Positions 11,351-21,740 of a stretch of DNA of 64,000 nt are shown here, one piece after another. The stretch comes from Prorocentrum cordatum (taxonomy: Eukaryota > Sar > Dinophyceae > Prorocentrales > Prorocentraceae): NCBI GenBank assembly GCA_963575745.1, contig CAUYUJ010014559.1:251869-315868 (forward strand), written 5' to 3'. The position numbers and the translations under genes were made by a program. Numbering within the stretch: the stretch's first letter is position 1; every line of letters starts with the position of its first letter. The notes under the pieces are model-generated. The model was not told the DNA's origin, searched no databases, and saw only the letters and a program-made list of their open reading frames with translations.

Positions 11351-11902
11351 CTAGATGCACCTCACGCGCTGGTCCTCGTGGGTCGCCAGCTCCTGGTTTC
11401 CCCACTCGACCATGTTCTCGATCGCCTGCTTGAGCTCCGCATCGTCTGGCATCTGGGGTGCTATGACGCTCCCCGCGCTCGTGTCCAGCTGGTGCGGCAC
11501 ATCGCAGTACAAGCGCTCGGCCGCCACGCGCAGGCCCTCGACAACGTTCTCCGTGTCCTCCGTCGTCTCCAGCTCCTTGCCGTCCAGCGTGTAGCAGTAC
11601 ACGCCGTCCTAGGTCTGCATGTACAGCAGAGCCGCATCCTCGACGATCACTACCGTCCTGATATCGATGTTCCTCGTCCCCTTGCTCCAGGTCAGCGTCG
11701 CCGTGTAGCGCACCTGCTTGGTCTCTGGATCCCCCAGACTGTACAAGTTGGTCACGACCCTGCACGTCGTCTCCGAGTGGCGAGTCGGCTCCACTTGGAT
11801 GCTTTCGAACTTGACCATAGCCGGGCGCAGACGGTGATGGTTTGCAATTGGCCCGCTCCTTCTTGCTACGAGCCGAAATAGGTTGGCGACGGACAGGCTC
11901 AT
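11351..11902 (-). CDS. Extra ORF downstream of copia pol, unknown function
   Basis: A single minus-strand frame of about 180 codons with one in-frame TAG near 11610. It starts MSLSVANLFRLVARRSGP. The middle reads ESIQVEPTRHSETTCRVVTN and TATLTWSKGTRNIDIRTVVI. After the stop it continues DGVYCYTLDGKELETTEDTE and ends near DELATHEDQ-like acidic sequence close to 11351. Its composition is globular and unlike the surrounding shadow frames, so it was probably translated. It lies between RNase H and the 3' LTR, where standard copia elements carry nothing. No membrane segment or zinc motif is visible and I do not recognise it. It could be a captured host exon or an accessory retroelement protein. 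Confidence 0.5.
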
Positions 11903-11952
11903 GGGCTGCTGCGGCCATGACTGCTGGCTCGTTGGTTAATTGATATTTCCTG

Positions 11953-12837
11953 CTAGTCACAGTAGCCCACGACTTGTCGGCTGGCTCGGCTTTGTCTTTC
12001 GTCTATATATCTGCTAACTGTATAGTCGACGGCACCCATCGATAACTTACTCCTAGACGTTTCACGCTCTCCTTGGTACTGGCCAGATCGACAGCCAACC
12101 GTTTGTCCGAGCATGACCCCGTGCTCCCGCAGCCGATCATGATGTGATCGTACAACGACTTGCAGTCCTGTGACGGCAGTGGGAGTCAGGAGTGGGAGAT
12201 ACTCTGACCGTCGACGCAGACAAAACTCCCCGTCGTTGCCCTCGAGGAGCAGGCACGAAATCCACTGGAGGTGTCCCAAACCGTGCATCTGGGCCTGGGT
12301 CTCAGCCGCGAGAGTCGACGAAGTGACACGGCGAAGGCGATAGTTTTTCCAGACCAGAGGGCTCCAGGGGCTCAGCTCTTTCCGGGTCATGTTCACGTCG
12401 GTTGCGGCGATGGCATAACCAGCCTGGGTCCCAGATTTCGAGGTGTTCCGGTTCGACGCGTCGGCGTGCATGATAACTCGGAGTCGATCGATCGGAATCG
12501 GCTTGATCTTCCAGGACAGGTTCGGAAACTGCTTGGCCCTTCTCACGATCTTGTTCGGCCTCGGCATGCACTGCTGACTCAGCGAAACCTGGACCGCCAG
12601 ATCTGGCCTGGACTCCCGGGCTAGCCAGTTGCCGCTCCCCACCGTGGCACGAAAGTTCGCGATCTCCTTATCGGTCGCCGGGGTCTCGGGGGAAGCTCGG
12701 GACCTCACACCAGCTGGCTTCATGGACTCGGGAAGCTGCTTCTGAGAGACACTTATCTCCATGGTCACGGGATTTGGGAAAGGGGAATGTCTCTCGAAGG
12801 AAGCTAATGAACGCGTGGTACTTTTTCCCTTTTCCAC
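11953..12837 (-). pseudogene. Copia element 1 RT C-terminus and RNase H
   Basis: A continuous frame. NFRATVGSGNWLARESRPDL is the conserved junction after the polymerase. RVIMHADASNRNTSKSGTQA carries the RNase H Asp, and RVTSSTLAAETQAQMHGLGH carries the next acidic block. The final RNase H Asp region is scrambled (SHHDRLREHGVMLG). The enzyme would degrade the RNA strand of the RNA-DNA hybrid during reverse transcription. Confidence 0.7.
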
Positions 12838-13560
12838 CGGTCAGGATGTCATCGACATGCGTCGATATCAGTCCTGGCAGGCGCCGGCCCTTAAACAGGA
12901 AGAACAGGTACGGGTCCAGCTTGGACTGACGCCAGCTCTCACACCCGTCGCTCGGCTTCCAGTCCAGGACGGTGTCTCTGAATTTTTCCCACCACTGAGG
13001 CGGGGCGTCGTTGAAGCCGTAGATCGGCCTGATCACTTTCAGCAGCTGGTCGAGATGGAGTCCTGGAGTGCCTCAGCGCGGCTGCTGCAGGTACAGGTCG
13101 CCGCCCTCACGCTTGGTGGGATCTGCCGCGAGGAAAGCCCCCTCGACCTCACCGATCTGAACCTGGAAGCCATGAGAGGTCAGCAGCTGGTAGGCCACAG
13201 CTTTCCCATTCTGCGAGAGGGTCGTCGAAGAAGTCCTGTTCTCCTACACGAGCTGCATCGGTCCGGGTCCGTGTAGCTTTGACTGCACAGACGCGCCTTG
13301 ACCACCTCCGTCTCTGTGTCGTCGACTTTACTCGTCAAGATTATCCGGCTGCCGACGATCCGCTCCGGGCACGTCCGTCGGATCTCATCCGACTCGACCT
13401 GGGACACTGGAGACAGAGCCTTCTTCTTGTAAAACAGGTTATCCATCTCCTTGCCGATGCCGGCGTCTATCTTCGCGATGCCCTCCTCACAAGTCCACTT
13501 TGGGTCCTTCCGGTTGAGCTCGCGCCAGCCGCCCGCCAGCCTTGCATCCTCCAGTCCTCG
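12668..13560 (-). pseudogene. Copia element 1 reverse transcriptase
   Basis: The N-terminal finger block reads RKDPKWTCEEGIAKIDAGIG, then CPERIVGSRIILTSKVDD and KARLCSQ (13550-13260). A second frame carries AYQLLTSHGFQVQIGEVEG and AFLAADPTKREGGDLYLQQ (13190-13085). A third frame carries IRPIYGFNDAPPQWWEKFRD and ISTHVDDILTGG (13036-12830). HVDD is the catalytic pair of motif C. At motif A the catalytic Asp position appears to be Glu (IGEVEGAF). At least two frame changes split the domain, so it is not functional as read. Confidence 0.75.
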
Positions 13561-14059
13561 TCCTCCTTTGCGTCCACGTGCAGCACGCACAGCTCCTCCT
13601 CGTCCTCCACGGTGTCCGACACCACGCTCGCCATCAGCACGCTCTATCGGGGGTGGACAGACCTCCCACCCTGACACGTCGATCAGTGAATCGTCCGTTT
13701 TCGGTTCTCGAGAGGGCGCCGCGGCCGTCTTTTTCCAGGCTTGCGCCCGCCAGGTTTGGGCCCGAGGTCGTTTTCAGTAAACCACGGTTTACTAAAGAGG
13801 GTTCTGTCCATCCCCGACTGTAGATGTCCTCGGACATCCTAGGCGCCTCCGCCGAGTTGACCGTCCTCTTGCCCACCAGGCGGCGGGGCACCGTCGCGTC
13901 AGCCGTCATCTCAGGGGTCGGTAGCTCGGCTGGAGCCTCGGACTGAGGCGCTGCTTCAGCACCTCCGTCGTGGTCGCCAGGTCCGGATCGCGCCGGCAGC
14001 TCCTCCGCCTCATCCTCGGCCGGTGTATCCGCCTCCGACGGCACCTCAGCAGTCGGGCC

Positions 14060-15250
14060 TCAAGCCGCGCCTGCTGGCGCCGCGCCGGGGGGCTGCTCGT
14101 CCGCCGTGATGTCCATGAACCCGCGCTGGGGACCTTGGCCATCCATGACCTCCTTCGTCAGGGCTCGGAGCTCAGGCTGGACGACCTCGGCGACCAGCTT
14201 CTCCTCCTCGGTGGCGTGTCGGAGCTGCTCGGGCGACGCCTTGATGACCACACCCGGCATGGCGACCCCGAAGTTGCCGCACACGGTGCCCAGGATCACG
14301 GCTGACCCACGCCCGCAGGTGTGCGCCTTCTTTCCAGGGATGCCCCTGCCACGGCAACACACGGCAACTCGGTCGCCCGGCTTGAACGTCTGAGCACTTT
14401 TGGAACGATTGTCAAGAGCCGCCTTGGCCGCGCGATTGTCCATGTACTCCAGTACGGAAGCCCTCGCCGCTTGTCGGCATCTCTCCATCTCGGCGGACGG
14501 CTCTTCGTGCAAGATCACGTTGTGGATAACGGTGATCGGGCCCTCCTGCATCAGGTCCGATGGGACCTCTGGGTTCTTCTCGTGGGCGATCTGGAACGGA
14601 GAGGAGCCATGTGCACGGAGGGGAGTGTTTTTGGCCATCACCACCGCTCGCACGCACGTCCTGTATTGTACTCACTCTTGTCCTTCGGGTTGGTCTGATC
14701 CTGCACTTTATTCAGCATATCCTCGAACCACGTCCCATGACGCTCAGCACGGCCGACCAGCTCGTGAGCTTCTCCTGCAGTGTCGCTAACTTCCATCCCC
14801 TGCTTCTCGAACGCAACGACAATGTCCTGGCCCAAGTTGGTCTTACCCGCACACCAGCCACTCTCGAATAGCTCCTTCAAAACCTTGCCTGTCTCCTGGA
14901 CAAATATGGGAGGCATTTTATGTAGGCCGCTGCTGGGACACACGATGTTCAGGGCCTTCACCTTCATCCCGACCTTCCAGCCCGGTGGCTCCTTGACGTC
15001 CAACTCGACCAGCCTCAATGGCGCCATTTTAGACGGCACCCTCACGGGCCGCACGGCCTTGGGAAGCCGCCGTTCTTCACCGATCGAGCAGGCAAACAGC
15101 CGCGCCATGACCTGCACCATCTCACTTGCCTTGACCTGCTTCAGAATTCTCACCATGTCCTCGTTGCTCGGGTGGCCGAGGCTGGCATGCAGCCTCCGGA
15201 GGGACGCCTCGAGCGACAGTTTGCGTCGCTTGAAGCCTGCATCGTCGTCG
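14060..15250 (-). pseudogene. Copia element 1 integrase
   Basis: The zinc-binding N-terminus reads LRRLHASLGHPSNEDMVRIL, with FACSIGEERR where the Cys pair is expected. The catalytic core follows: RLVELDVKEPPGW, then a region with GEAHELVGRAERHG, which fits the Glu of the D,D-E triad. The C-terminal region (14653-14060) has SPFQIAHEKNPEVPSDLM, then GDRVAVCCRGRGIPGKK and ASPEQLRHATEEE, matching the copia integrase tail. The frame changes near 14640. The domain would join element DNA to target DNA; this copy is broken. Confidence 0.7.
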
Positions 15251-15259
15251 GTCGTCGTC

Positions 15260-15977
15260 AGGGCGTCCGCCATCAGGAAGGCGTAGTCCATCTCCAGCTG
15301 ACTCCCCACGGCTCCAGCTATCTTCTGGCACAGGTCCTTAGGGTACTTCTCAGAGAATGAGCTCCTCTTGGTATCCCCCGAGCAGTCCCAGCACCCCTGG
15401 TGTTCGGGATCACGAGGGCACCGCAGCTCCTTCAGCGTCCACTTGAGCATGTCCGCGTTGGTCGCAAGGCACCACTCCTTGGACATCAGCTCCCTCGTCA
15501 CTGGGTCCTTCAGGCCCACCCGGCACCCGCTGACCGAGACGCGGTGCACCCCCGACAGCCTACACAGGTCCAAGGCCGATACATAGTCCCAGGACTTTGC
15601 CGTTGGAGGGACCTCGAGCGCAAAGTAGCGGCCACCCCTGATCTGCATCCGAGCTATCGCCGCACGGAATCTCAGATGTCCGACCGCCGAAACTTCTCTG
15701 GGTCTCACCGCGCGTGCTCAGCTGTCAGGTTCTGCATAATCGAGAGGAGTCCACACGGAGGGCTCATGCCCACGTCTTCGGGCTCCTCGTCGTCAATCAG
15801 GCGTAAGATCTTGTGTCGGTCCGTCGAGCGCCGAGCGTCCCAGCCGTTCTTCAGATCGAACGCACCGACGCTCTGGAATCCCATGGCCTCCAGGTCGAGC
15901 GCCACTCGAGGCTCAGAGAAAATCTCCAGGCACTTCGGCCGGCGGTCCAGCTTGGCCTTCGCCTCCAGCACACCCAT
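15260..15977 (-). pseudogene. Methyltransferase-like segment of copia polyprotein 1
   Basis: The first frame (15977-15705) reads KCLEIFSEPRVALDLEAMGF, SVGAFDLKNGWDARRSTDRH and EEPEDVGMSPPCGLLSIMQN. The second frame (15708 downwards) reads IRGGRYFALEVPPTAKSWDY, VSVSGCRVGLKDPVTRELMS and CPRDPEHQGCWDC. The order of a nucleotide-binding-like start, an SPPC motif, and a later E-P...S-W block recalls a class I methyltransferase fold related to cytosine-5 methyltransferases. Such enzymes have been reported as passengers in dinoflagellate LTR elements. It sits between protease and integrase. The assignment is by motif order only, and catalytic competence cannot be judged. Confidence 0.45.
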
Positions 15978-16090
15978 GGCCCATGGTCACCATCCGCTTG
16001 GCCCGCCGGCTCATGATGTCGGTGACGCCTCTGACCACAGCACGTTGGTGTCGTCCCAGTCGCCGTCAGCCTCAGGGCTCCGGCTCGGCC

Positions 16091-16915
16091 CTATCGAAAA
16101 CCTGACGACGCCTCGGCGACGAGCGCCTCCAGCTCCCTCTGCGCATCTGCCGTCCTCGCGTCATCAAGTTTCTCCACCTCCAGCACGTCGACCTCGGCCG
16201 TCTGAATCTTCCTCCCATCCTCGTTCTTCATCTCACACAGGTTCAGCTGGTAGTGGCCGCTGCCCGCGACCCTGAGCGGCACGGTGACGTTGATCCTCGT
16301 GAATCGGACCTCGACTCGCTCCATGTCCAGCTGCGCCCCCAAGGCTTTGAGCATGGGCTTGCTCGCTAGCAGTGGGGTCCTGCCAGGAACGACGCACAGG
16401 CGCAGCACCAAGATTCGGCCGCACACTCGGCACTGCAGCTCAGCCGTGTAGATCGACTCGAGCGTCTCCTGGTTGCCGAACCGGAAATTCGTCGCCTTCG
16501 CTTGCCTGAGGGTCTTCACCGTGAGGCCTGCCTTCTTCATCACCGCCTTGTGATCCTCGAGCGTCTTCTCACCGATGACGCCCTTGACGCACCCTGTGTC
16601 GACCACACCTGAGCCCGGCTCGTGCGCTGACGCGATCAGCGCCTCCGGGCCGACCTCCTCTTCATCGGTGTCTGCCGTCAGCCTGCGGTACGCCTCGATC
16701 ACATCATCCATGTCGTCCCGCACCGCCGCGTACGCCTCACACAGGCCGGCAATGTCCTGATCGTCGTTATCGTCCTCGTCGGTGGCCAGCTCGCAGTCGC
16801 ACTCGTCACTGCAGCCACCCTCGTCGTCGTACGGGGGCTGCTGGTACTCATCCTCACACAGGTCACTCGAGGCTCTCCTCGTCGCCCACCACGAAAACGC
16901 CCTCGTCGGAGTCAC
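16091..16915 (-). CDS. Copia element 1 protease region
   Basis: An acidic N-terminal half (DDEGGCSDECDCELATDEDD) is followed by EPGSGVVDTGCVKGVIGEKT. The DTG matches the active-site triplet of retroviral-type aspartic proteases. A hydrophobic block, RILVLRLCVVPGRTPLLASK, and KALGAQLDMERVEVRFTR follow, as in dinoflagellate copia proteases. The frame overlaps the end of gag by about 50 bp and is +1 to it, so expression would need frameshifting unless the offset is a mutation. It would cleave the polyprotein. Confidence 0.7.
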   Translation of the reverse strand: MTPTRAFSWWATRRASSDLCEDEYQQPPYDDEGGCSDECDCELATDEDDNDDQDIAGLCEAYAAVRDDMDDVIEAYRRLTADTDEEEVGPEALIASAHEPGSGVVDTGCVKGVIGEKTLEDHKAVMKKAGLTVKTLRQAKATNFRFGNQETLESIYTAELQCRVCGRILVLRLCVVPGRTPLLASKPMLKALGAQLDMERVEVRFTRINVTVPLRVAGSGHYQLNLCEMKNEDGRKIQTAEVDVLEVEKLDDARTADAQRELEALVAEASSGFR

Positions 16916-17867
16916 TCTCGATGATCATGACCACGTCTCCGCGCTTCTCGCCATTCTTGCCCTTCCCCTTTTGGTCTCGTGGTGATGGTCGGCGTTGTCG
17001 ACGAGGCTTAGTACAGTCCCGACTGAAATGACCCACCTCGTCACAGTTATAGCATCTCACTTTGCTCGCCATGGTCTTCATGTCCGGCTTCTTGGGGCCG
17101 AAGCCCCGGGCTAGCTGCTCCTTCGAGATCCGGTTCCGCTGGTCTCGCCACGACACCAGGATCTCGATGGCCTCACTCTCGTCCAGGACGTCCCCTTCTT
17201 CCCCGACCTCGGCCGCGTCGTAGCTCGCCAGCAGCGCTGCAATGTCCGCGATGTCCTCGCTCTCGTCGGTCTCCTCTGCCACGTGAGCGCCGAAAGCCTT
17301 CGATTGCTGGCCGAAGTTTGCCGTACCGTTAGGGTAGGTCGTCCGGAGCGCCATGGTTACATCCTTCTCATTGCGCAATCTTCCCGAGGCCGCCAGGACG
17401 ACCGCGAGGTTCTGTGGTGCCAGGGATGTCCCCAGCAGCAGCAAGTAGCCCCACGCCATGTCCGGCAGCACCACGCCCTCGGCCTCGCCTTTGGCGAACG
17501 CCGCTCGGGCGCGCCCACAGTACGTCGCCATCGACTCGCCCTTGGTCAGGCGAATCGTGAACACCTCTTTCAGCGCCTCTCCAAGCCTGTCGAAGATCTG
17601 CTGTTCGCCGCCCTCCTGCTCCAGGTCGTCCATGTCGACCACTTCCAGCGCCCGGGCGGCGACGTCGTCTAAGAGCGTGAAAAGCATCGGCCCTAGGGCC
17701 GTCGCAGGCGTCCCCTTCGACCTCTGCGCGATGAGGTACGCCCGCGCCCACTTCTTCCAGGATCTGTAGTCCCGAGATGCGTCGGCTCCTGTCCCAGCGA
17801 ACCTCCTGATTGCGCCGCCGGGGCCTCCATTGTCCGTGTTCATCACCTTCTCGCGTCCCGCCGGCAC
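16863..17867 (-). CDS. Copia element 1 Gag
   Basis: A 334-codon intact frame. The N-terminal region has SWKKWARAYLIAQRSKG, the usual copia Gag start, and a helical middle with LTKGESMATYCGRARAAFAK. A CCHC zinc knuckle, CYNCDEVGHFSRDC, lies near residue 275 and is followed by a basic tail (KPRRQRRPSPRDQKGKGK) and an acidic end. The start Met at 17867 lies about 60 bp inside the 5' LTR. Gag packages the element RNA. It is the only long undamaged frame of the element. Confidence 0.85.
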   Translation of the reverse strand: MPAGREKVMNTDNGGPGGAIRRFAGTGADASRDYRSWKKWARAYLIAQRSKGTPATALGPMLFTLLDDVAARALEVVDMDDLEQEGGEQQIFDRLGEALKEVFTIRLTKGESMATYCGRARAAFAKGEAEGVVLPDMAWGYLLLLGTSLAPQNLAVVLAASGRLRNEKDVTMALRTTYPNGTANFGQQSKAFGAHVAEETDESEDIADIAALLASYDAAEVGEEGDVLDESEAIEILVSWRDQRNRISKEQLARGFGPKKPDMKTMASKVRCYNCDEVGHFSRDCTKPRRQRRPSPRDQKGKGKNGEKRGDVVMIIESDSDEGVFVVGDEESLE

Positions 17868-17929
17868 TCGCCCGAGTGCCGCCCTGTGCGACAGCGCCTG
17901 CTATCGCGCGGCACGCTCCGCACTATCAA

Positions 17930-18085
17930 TGCAGATATGGCTCCGAGGAGGGGGCACCCGCACCCTCTTTGTCACTCCTGTGGCAAGCCAAAATGCTGCA
18001 GCATCAACTCGCACATAATACATACGCACGGGTAGCATACACATGCCTGAACACGTAATGGGCCCAACAGGCCCTGAGATTAGCA
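17930..18085 (-). repeat. 5' LTR of copia element 1
   Basis: 156-bp repeat, TGCAGATATGGCTCCGAGG...GAGATTAGCA on the plus strand, so its ends are TG...CA. GTATG follows at 18086-18090. Immediately inside (minus strand) the sequence begins TTGATAGTGCGGAGC, a possible but imperfect tRNA primer site. Confidence 0.85.
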
Positions 18086-18090
18086 GTATG

Positions 18091-19769
18091 TATTCATGTA
18101 TGCACGGAAATCCATGTATACACATATATCGATGTAGGCATATCCCAATCAATCCATATATTCATCTATCAATATAGTGTCTACCCACCGCCCCATTTGA
18201 TCCCATGACTTCGTTTCCCAAGGCGGTGGATATGAATAAGTCCCCTCCTCGCAAACGTTGAGTTGGGGCTCGGATGGACCCAGGCATGAGAGAAGACTCA
18301 GAGACCACCGCCACCGACAGCCCATCGGGGGACCCATCCCTGGGCGGTGGCACGCCCGAGCGTCGTCCAGTATTGTGTGATGCCAGGGCGTGCCACCGCC
18401 CAGGGATGGCTGTCCCTCAAGGCTGGCGGTTCGAAGTTCGATGACCGAGGTTCGCTTTTTGCGCGTTGTTGGTGGTCTTGGGTGCCTTGGTGGCCACGGC
18501 TGGATCCGTCTCGGAGTTCTGGTCATAACGCACCCCAGGAGAGGTTCAGGGGTCGATGCCCGGGTTGGAGGTTCACGGATGTTTTAGTCAGTTTTCGGCG
18601 GCCCATTCCGCGCAGTAGCGTGCGGTCTCGTTGTCGGGGACCTATCGCCGACCTCGACGATGCATCGCCGATCCCGGCTGAGCGACGGAAGAAAATGAAC
18701 TCGATTGCGCTGACATTCGCACGCAAGTTGCCCGCGTAAGGTCGCGCGTAAGCGCTCTCGTTTCCAATGTAGCGTGCCGCGCTGGCGGCCCGCGGAAGCC
18801 ACATAAGATTGCTATGCCATCGTGCGTAAGACTCGGTGTCGTTGCCCCTCCAGGCCCGCGGGAGGCGCTGCCGGCGCGCCCTTGGCACCGGAGGGCCAAA
18901 GTCCCAGATGTCTGATGACGTGTTGTTTCTAATCCTGTCGTTTTTCCTTGGTGCCCTCCCCTCTTCATCCGTCCCCTCCCTTCTCTCCTCTCTTGGCATC
19001 GCTCGGACGTGTGAATTTTTCTCCGCGAGGACCATCGAGGAGCATCTTGGATCATCTTGCGAAACAAATGAACGCGCGATACCGAATAATGTACAGGGAA
19101 GGGACATCCGAGCGATGGCAAGCTCTTGCACGCTTGTTGTCCCGGAAATGAATTGTCTTCCGCCGCCCAGGACTGGCCTGCGTTCAGTGTCTGCGCTCCA
19201 GCGCGCCTGCATTCGCGATGCAATACCTTGCGTATTCCCCAAGGTCTTCGTATCGTGTGGATGTTTTGTTGGTGCGCCGTCTAGGCGCGGATTCTTGCGT
19301 GCGTGCGTGTAGTTGTTTCTCGAGTCCAGCGTCTAGGGCTCATAATTGGACCCCAGGATCATCAGAATGTATCGAGCGCGGTGACGCGTCGCTCGGCCAC
19401 AGAGCTGGAAGTAATGGATATGAGTTGAGCCTTCAATATAACCAGCCCATTGGGCAAAGGTGGCCTAACGATATCTGTCTTTCCAGCTGGGGTGTCGCGA
19501 CCCTGGGTGGTCGGGACCCGGGGGGGCGGGACCCTTCTTCGGCCGCGCATTGGAAAATCCTGAGCGTCGGACATCTGCGATGTCGGCGCGATCGGAATGA
19601 GCACGGCAAGAGCGGGGGCGGATGCCGATTGCAGTGTCTGTTTTTCCCAACCATCCTGTGGTGTTGGGTCCTCGTTTTGAAGAGACGGTCCCCGCGTTCC
19701 TCCTCCTCCTCTCCTCCTCCTCTCCTCCTCCTCCTCCTCCCCCTCCTCCTCCCTCCTCCCCCTCTCCCC
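18091..19769. other. No confident gene; two small dispersed repeats
   Basis: About 18472-18560 belongs to a dispersed family marked by GCCACGGCTGGAT and AGAGGTTCAGG. About 18590-18685 belongs to the inverted-repeat family marked by AGCGTGCGG and ATCGCCGACCT. A GCGCGTAAG/GGCGGCCCGC block at 18720-18850 recurs near 33350-33780. The rest is unique sequence with short open frames that carry no motif. A CCT microsatellite lies at about 19697-19770. Confidence 0.5.
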
Positions 19770-20665
19770 TGCGTTTCACCCACCCAGCACAGCGCTTCGT
19801 GGCCCCATAGGGAGCTCCACCGAAGGTTCCAGGTCTACCGTCCGCATGCGTCCCCCCCACCCAGTACAGCGTTTCGTGGCCCTCCTCCCCGTCCTCCCTG
19901 CGTTTCACCCACCCAGTACAGCGCTCCGTGGCCCCATAGGGTGCTCCACCGAAGGTTCCAAGTACACCGTCCGCATGCGTCCCCCCCACCCTCTACAGCG
20001 TTTCGTGGCCCTCCTCCCCCTCCTCCTTGCGTTTCACCCACCCATACAGCGCTTCGTGGCCCCATAGGGAGCTCCACCGAAGGTTCCAGGTCTACCGTCC
20101 GCATGCGTCCCCCCCACCCAGTACAGCGTTTCGTGGCCCTCCTCCCCCTCCTGCGTTTCACCCACCCAGTACAGCGCTTCGTGGCCCCATAGGGAGCTCC
20201 ACTGAAGGTCCCACTGGCACCGCCCGCATGCGCCGGTCACCGCCCAACACAGCCATTGCTCCGTGCGTTTCACCCACCCAGTGCAGCGCTCTGTGGCCCC
20301 ATAGGGAGCTCCACCGAAGGTCCCAGTGGCACCGCCCGCATGCGTCAGCCACCACCCGGCACAGCCCTTGCTCCCTGCGTTTCACCCACCCAGCACAGCG
20401 TTTCGTGGCCCCATAGGGAGCTTCAGCGAAGGTCCCAGTGGCATCGCCCGCATGCGTCCGCCACCACCCAGCACAGCCCGTGCTCCCTGCGTTTCGCACA
20501 CCCAGTGCAGCGTTCCGTGGCCCCATAGGGAGCTCCACCGAAGGTTTCAGTGGCACCGCCCGCATGCGTCAGCCACCACCCAGCACAGCCCTTGCACCCT
20601 GCGTTTCACCCACCCAGTACAGCGTTTCGTGGCCCCATAGGGAGCTCCACCGAAGAAGATATGCA
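19770..20665. repeat. Minisatellite, eight units, two unit lengths
   Basis: Tandem copies of a unit containing TTTCACCCACCCAGTACAGC, TCGTGGCCCCATAGGG and CGCATGCGTC. The CCCCATAGGG landmark recurs at about 19803, 19932, 20060, 20184, 20297, 20410, 20521 and 20633. The first intervals are about 124-129 bp and the last four are about 111-113 bp, so the array has two sub-blocks. Both strands show long open frames simply because the unit lacks stops. Confidence 0.85.
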
Positions 20666-21298
20666 TAATTGCGGTACTCGCAACTGCATATGGGTGGGTC
20701 CTTCGCCGGGCTAATTTTGAGCAGGGCGCGTTGTGTCCATTTGAGGCGTAAAGTCGTCTGCCCAACAGCGGCCGTGGTCGGTTTTGGGCAACATGCATCC
20801 ATCCCCGCAGCTTTCTGGTATGGGGTGGTGAGGGGCGCCTCCAGAAGCGCTGGGCGACGCTTGAGGCGCCGCCCCTTGGCACGCCCCGCCGCGGCATGGA
20901 AGGGGTGCGGGCGGGGGGGCTCCTTCGCTGACCCAGGAGATCGAATTTCGTGATTGCCTGATCACGTGATCGCCCGACAACTCACCCCCCTCCCGGGGGC
21001 CCGGCTCCTTGTCCCAGATCATTGTTCAATGGCCCCCGAGCCAAATGACGTCTTCAAGAATGCGAAGGCTGAACATGACTTTTGTCCAAGAAGCTGGAGA
21101 TCTGGGAAGCCCGCAGGGGCCCCCAAACGTCCAACGCCCGTGCCGTACCAATTACAGCTCATTCCCCTTGCCTCGTTTTCGCCTTGGTGGGCCTCCTGGA
21201 ACGCCTTCGTCTTCACTGCAGGACTCCTCTCGGAGTTCCGGCTAGAAAACACATTGGGAGTGGTCCGGGGAACAGCGGTATCGGTAGTATTGTTTTGG
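20666..21298. other. No gene seen; partial repeat shared with 33.5 kb
   Basis: At 20760-20800 CCCAACAGCGGCCG and CGGTTTTGGGCAACATG closely match 33607-33640, with related flanks, so this is a dispersed repeat of about 120 bp. The remainder up to 21298 is unique, with no convincing coding frame. Confidence 0.45.
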
Positions 21299-21474
21299 TT
21301 CCTACATCGAAGAAGAATTTGGAGGTACGTGTGATTGTTTGGGATCTGCGCCAGAGCCCTACGGCCGTGCCGCCCCGGGCGCGCTCCGCGCGCCAGGGAG
21401 GGTGGTTCAGCGCAGACCCACGAAACCCGCGTGGACCTCCGAAAGCTTACATTTCTACCGCTCTTTATTCCTAC
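21299..21474. mobile_element. TIR mini-element, family A (copy at 21.3 kb)
   Basis: An inverted repeat. The left arm starts at about 21317 (TTTGGAGGTACGTGTG...GGATCTGCGCC) and the right arm ends at about 21446 (GGACCTCCGAAAGC), around a GC-rich loop (CGCGCTCCGCGCGCC). TTCCTAC occurs at 21299-21305 and again at 21468-21474 and fits a 7-bp target duplication. It is closely related to the elements at 29.3, 30.4 and 33.1 kb. Confidence 0.65.
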
Positions 21475-21740
21475 TGCTGCAGAGAAGGGGTCCAGCACCG
21501 ACCCTGGAAGTCTGGGCGGGCCTCCTGTTCGTTTCGTGCTGCACTCTTGCTGTGCTCCCTCGGTACCACCCAGCGCAAGCAAGCAATCAAGAAAGCCTTG
21601 CGTCCTGGTGGACGCGTTGGCAGGAAAAGTAATGTTGCCAAACGCCACACGAACCATCCGATGCACGGGGGCGTGACTCACCGCCACACCTGGGAATTAC
21701 AGCGGCTATGAAGACGGCGGTGAAAGATCCGCTCACCTGC

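Larger units (their letters stand above)
10951..18085 (-). mobile_element. Ty1/copia LTR retrotransposon, complete but inactive
   Basis: A 7.1-kb element bounded by direct repeats (10951-11105 and 17930-18085) that end ...TTAGCA on the plus strand. The internal order on the minus strand is gag, protease, methyltransferase-like segment, integrase, reverse transcriptase, RNase H, and an extra ORF. Integrase before reverse transcriptase is the copia order. The sequence GTATG flanks both ends (10946-10950 and 18086-18090) and fits a 5-bp target duplication, although the left flank is itself a TATG microsatellite. The two LTRs differ at roughly one base in ten by eye, and pol is broken by several stops and frame changes, so the copy is old and cannot move on its own. 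Confidence 0.85.

Noticed and set aside
19465-20640. Long frames across the 112-128-bp minisatellite
   Set aside because: The unit has no stop in several frames, and the apparent protein repeats follow DNA repeats of length not always divisible by three.
19770-20665. CRISPR-like array
   Set aside because: Units are over 110 bp, tandem, without regularly sized unique spacers, and the genome is eukaryotic.
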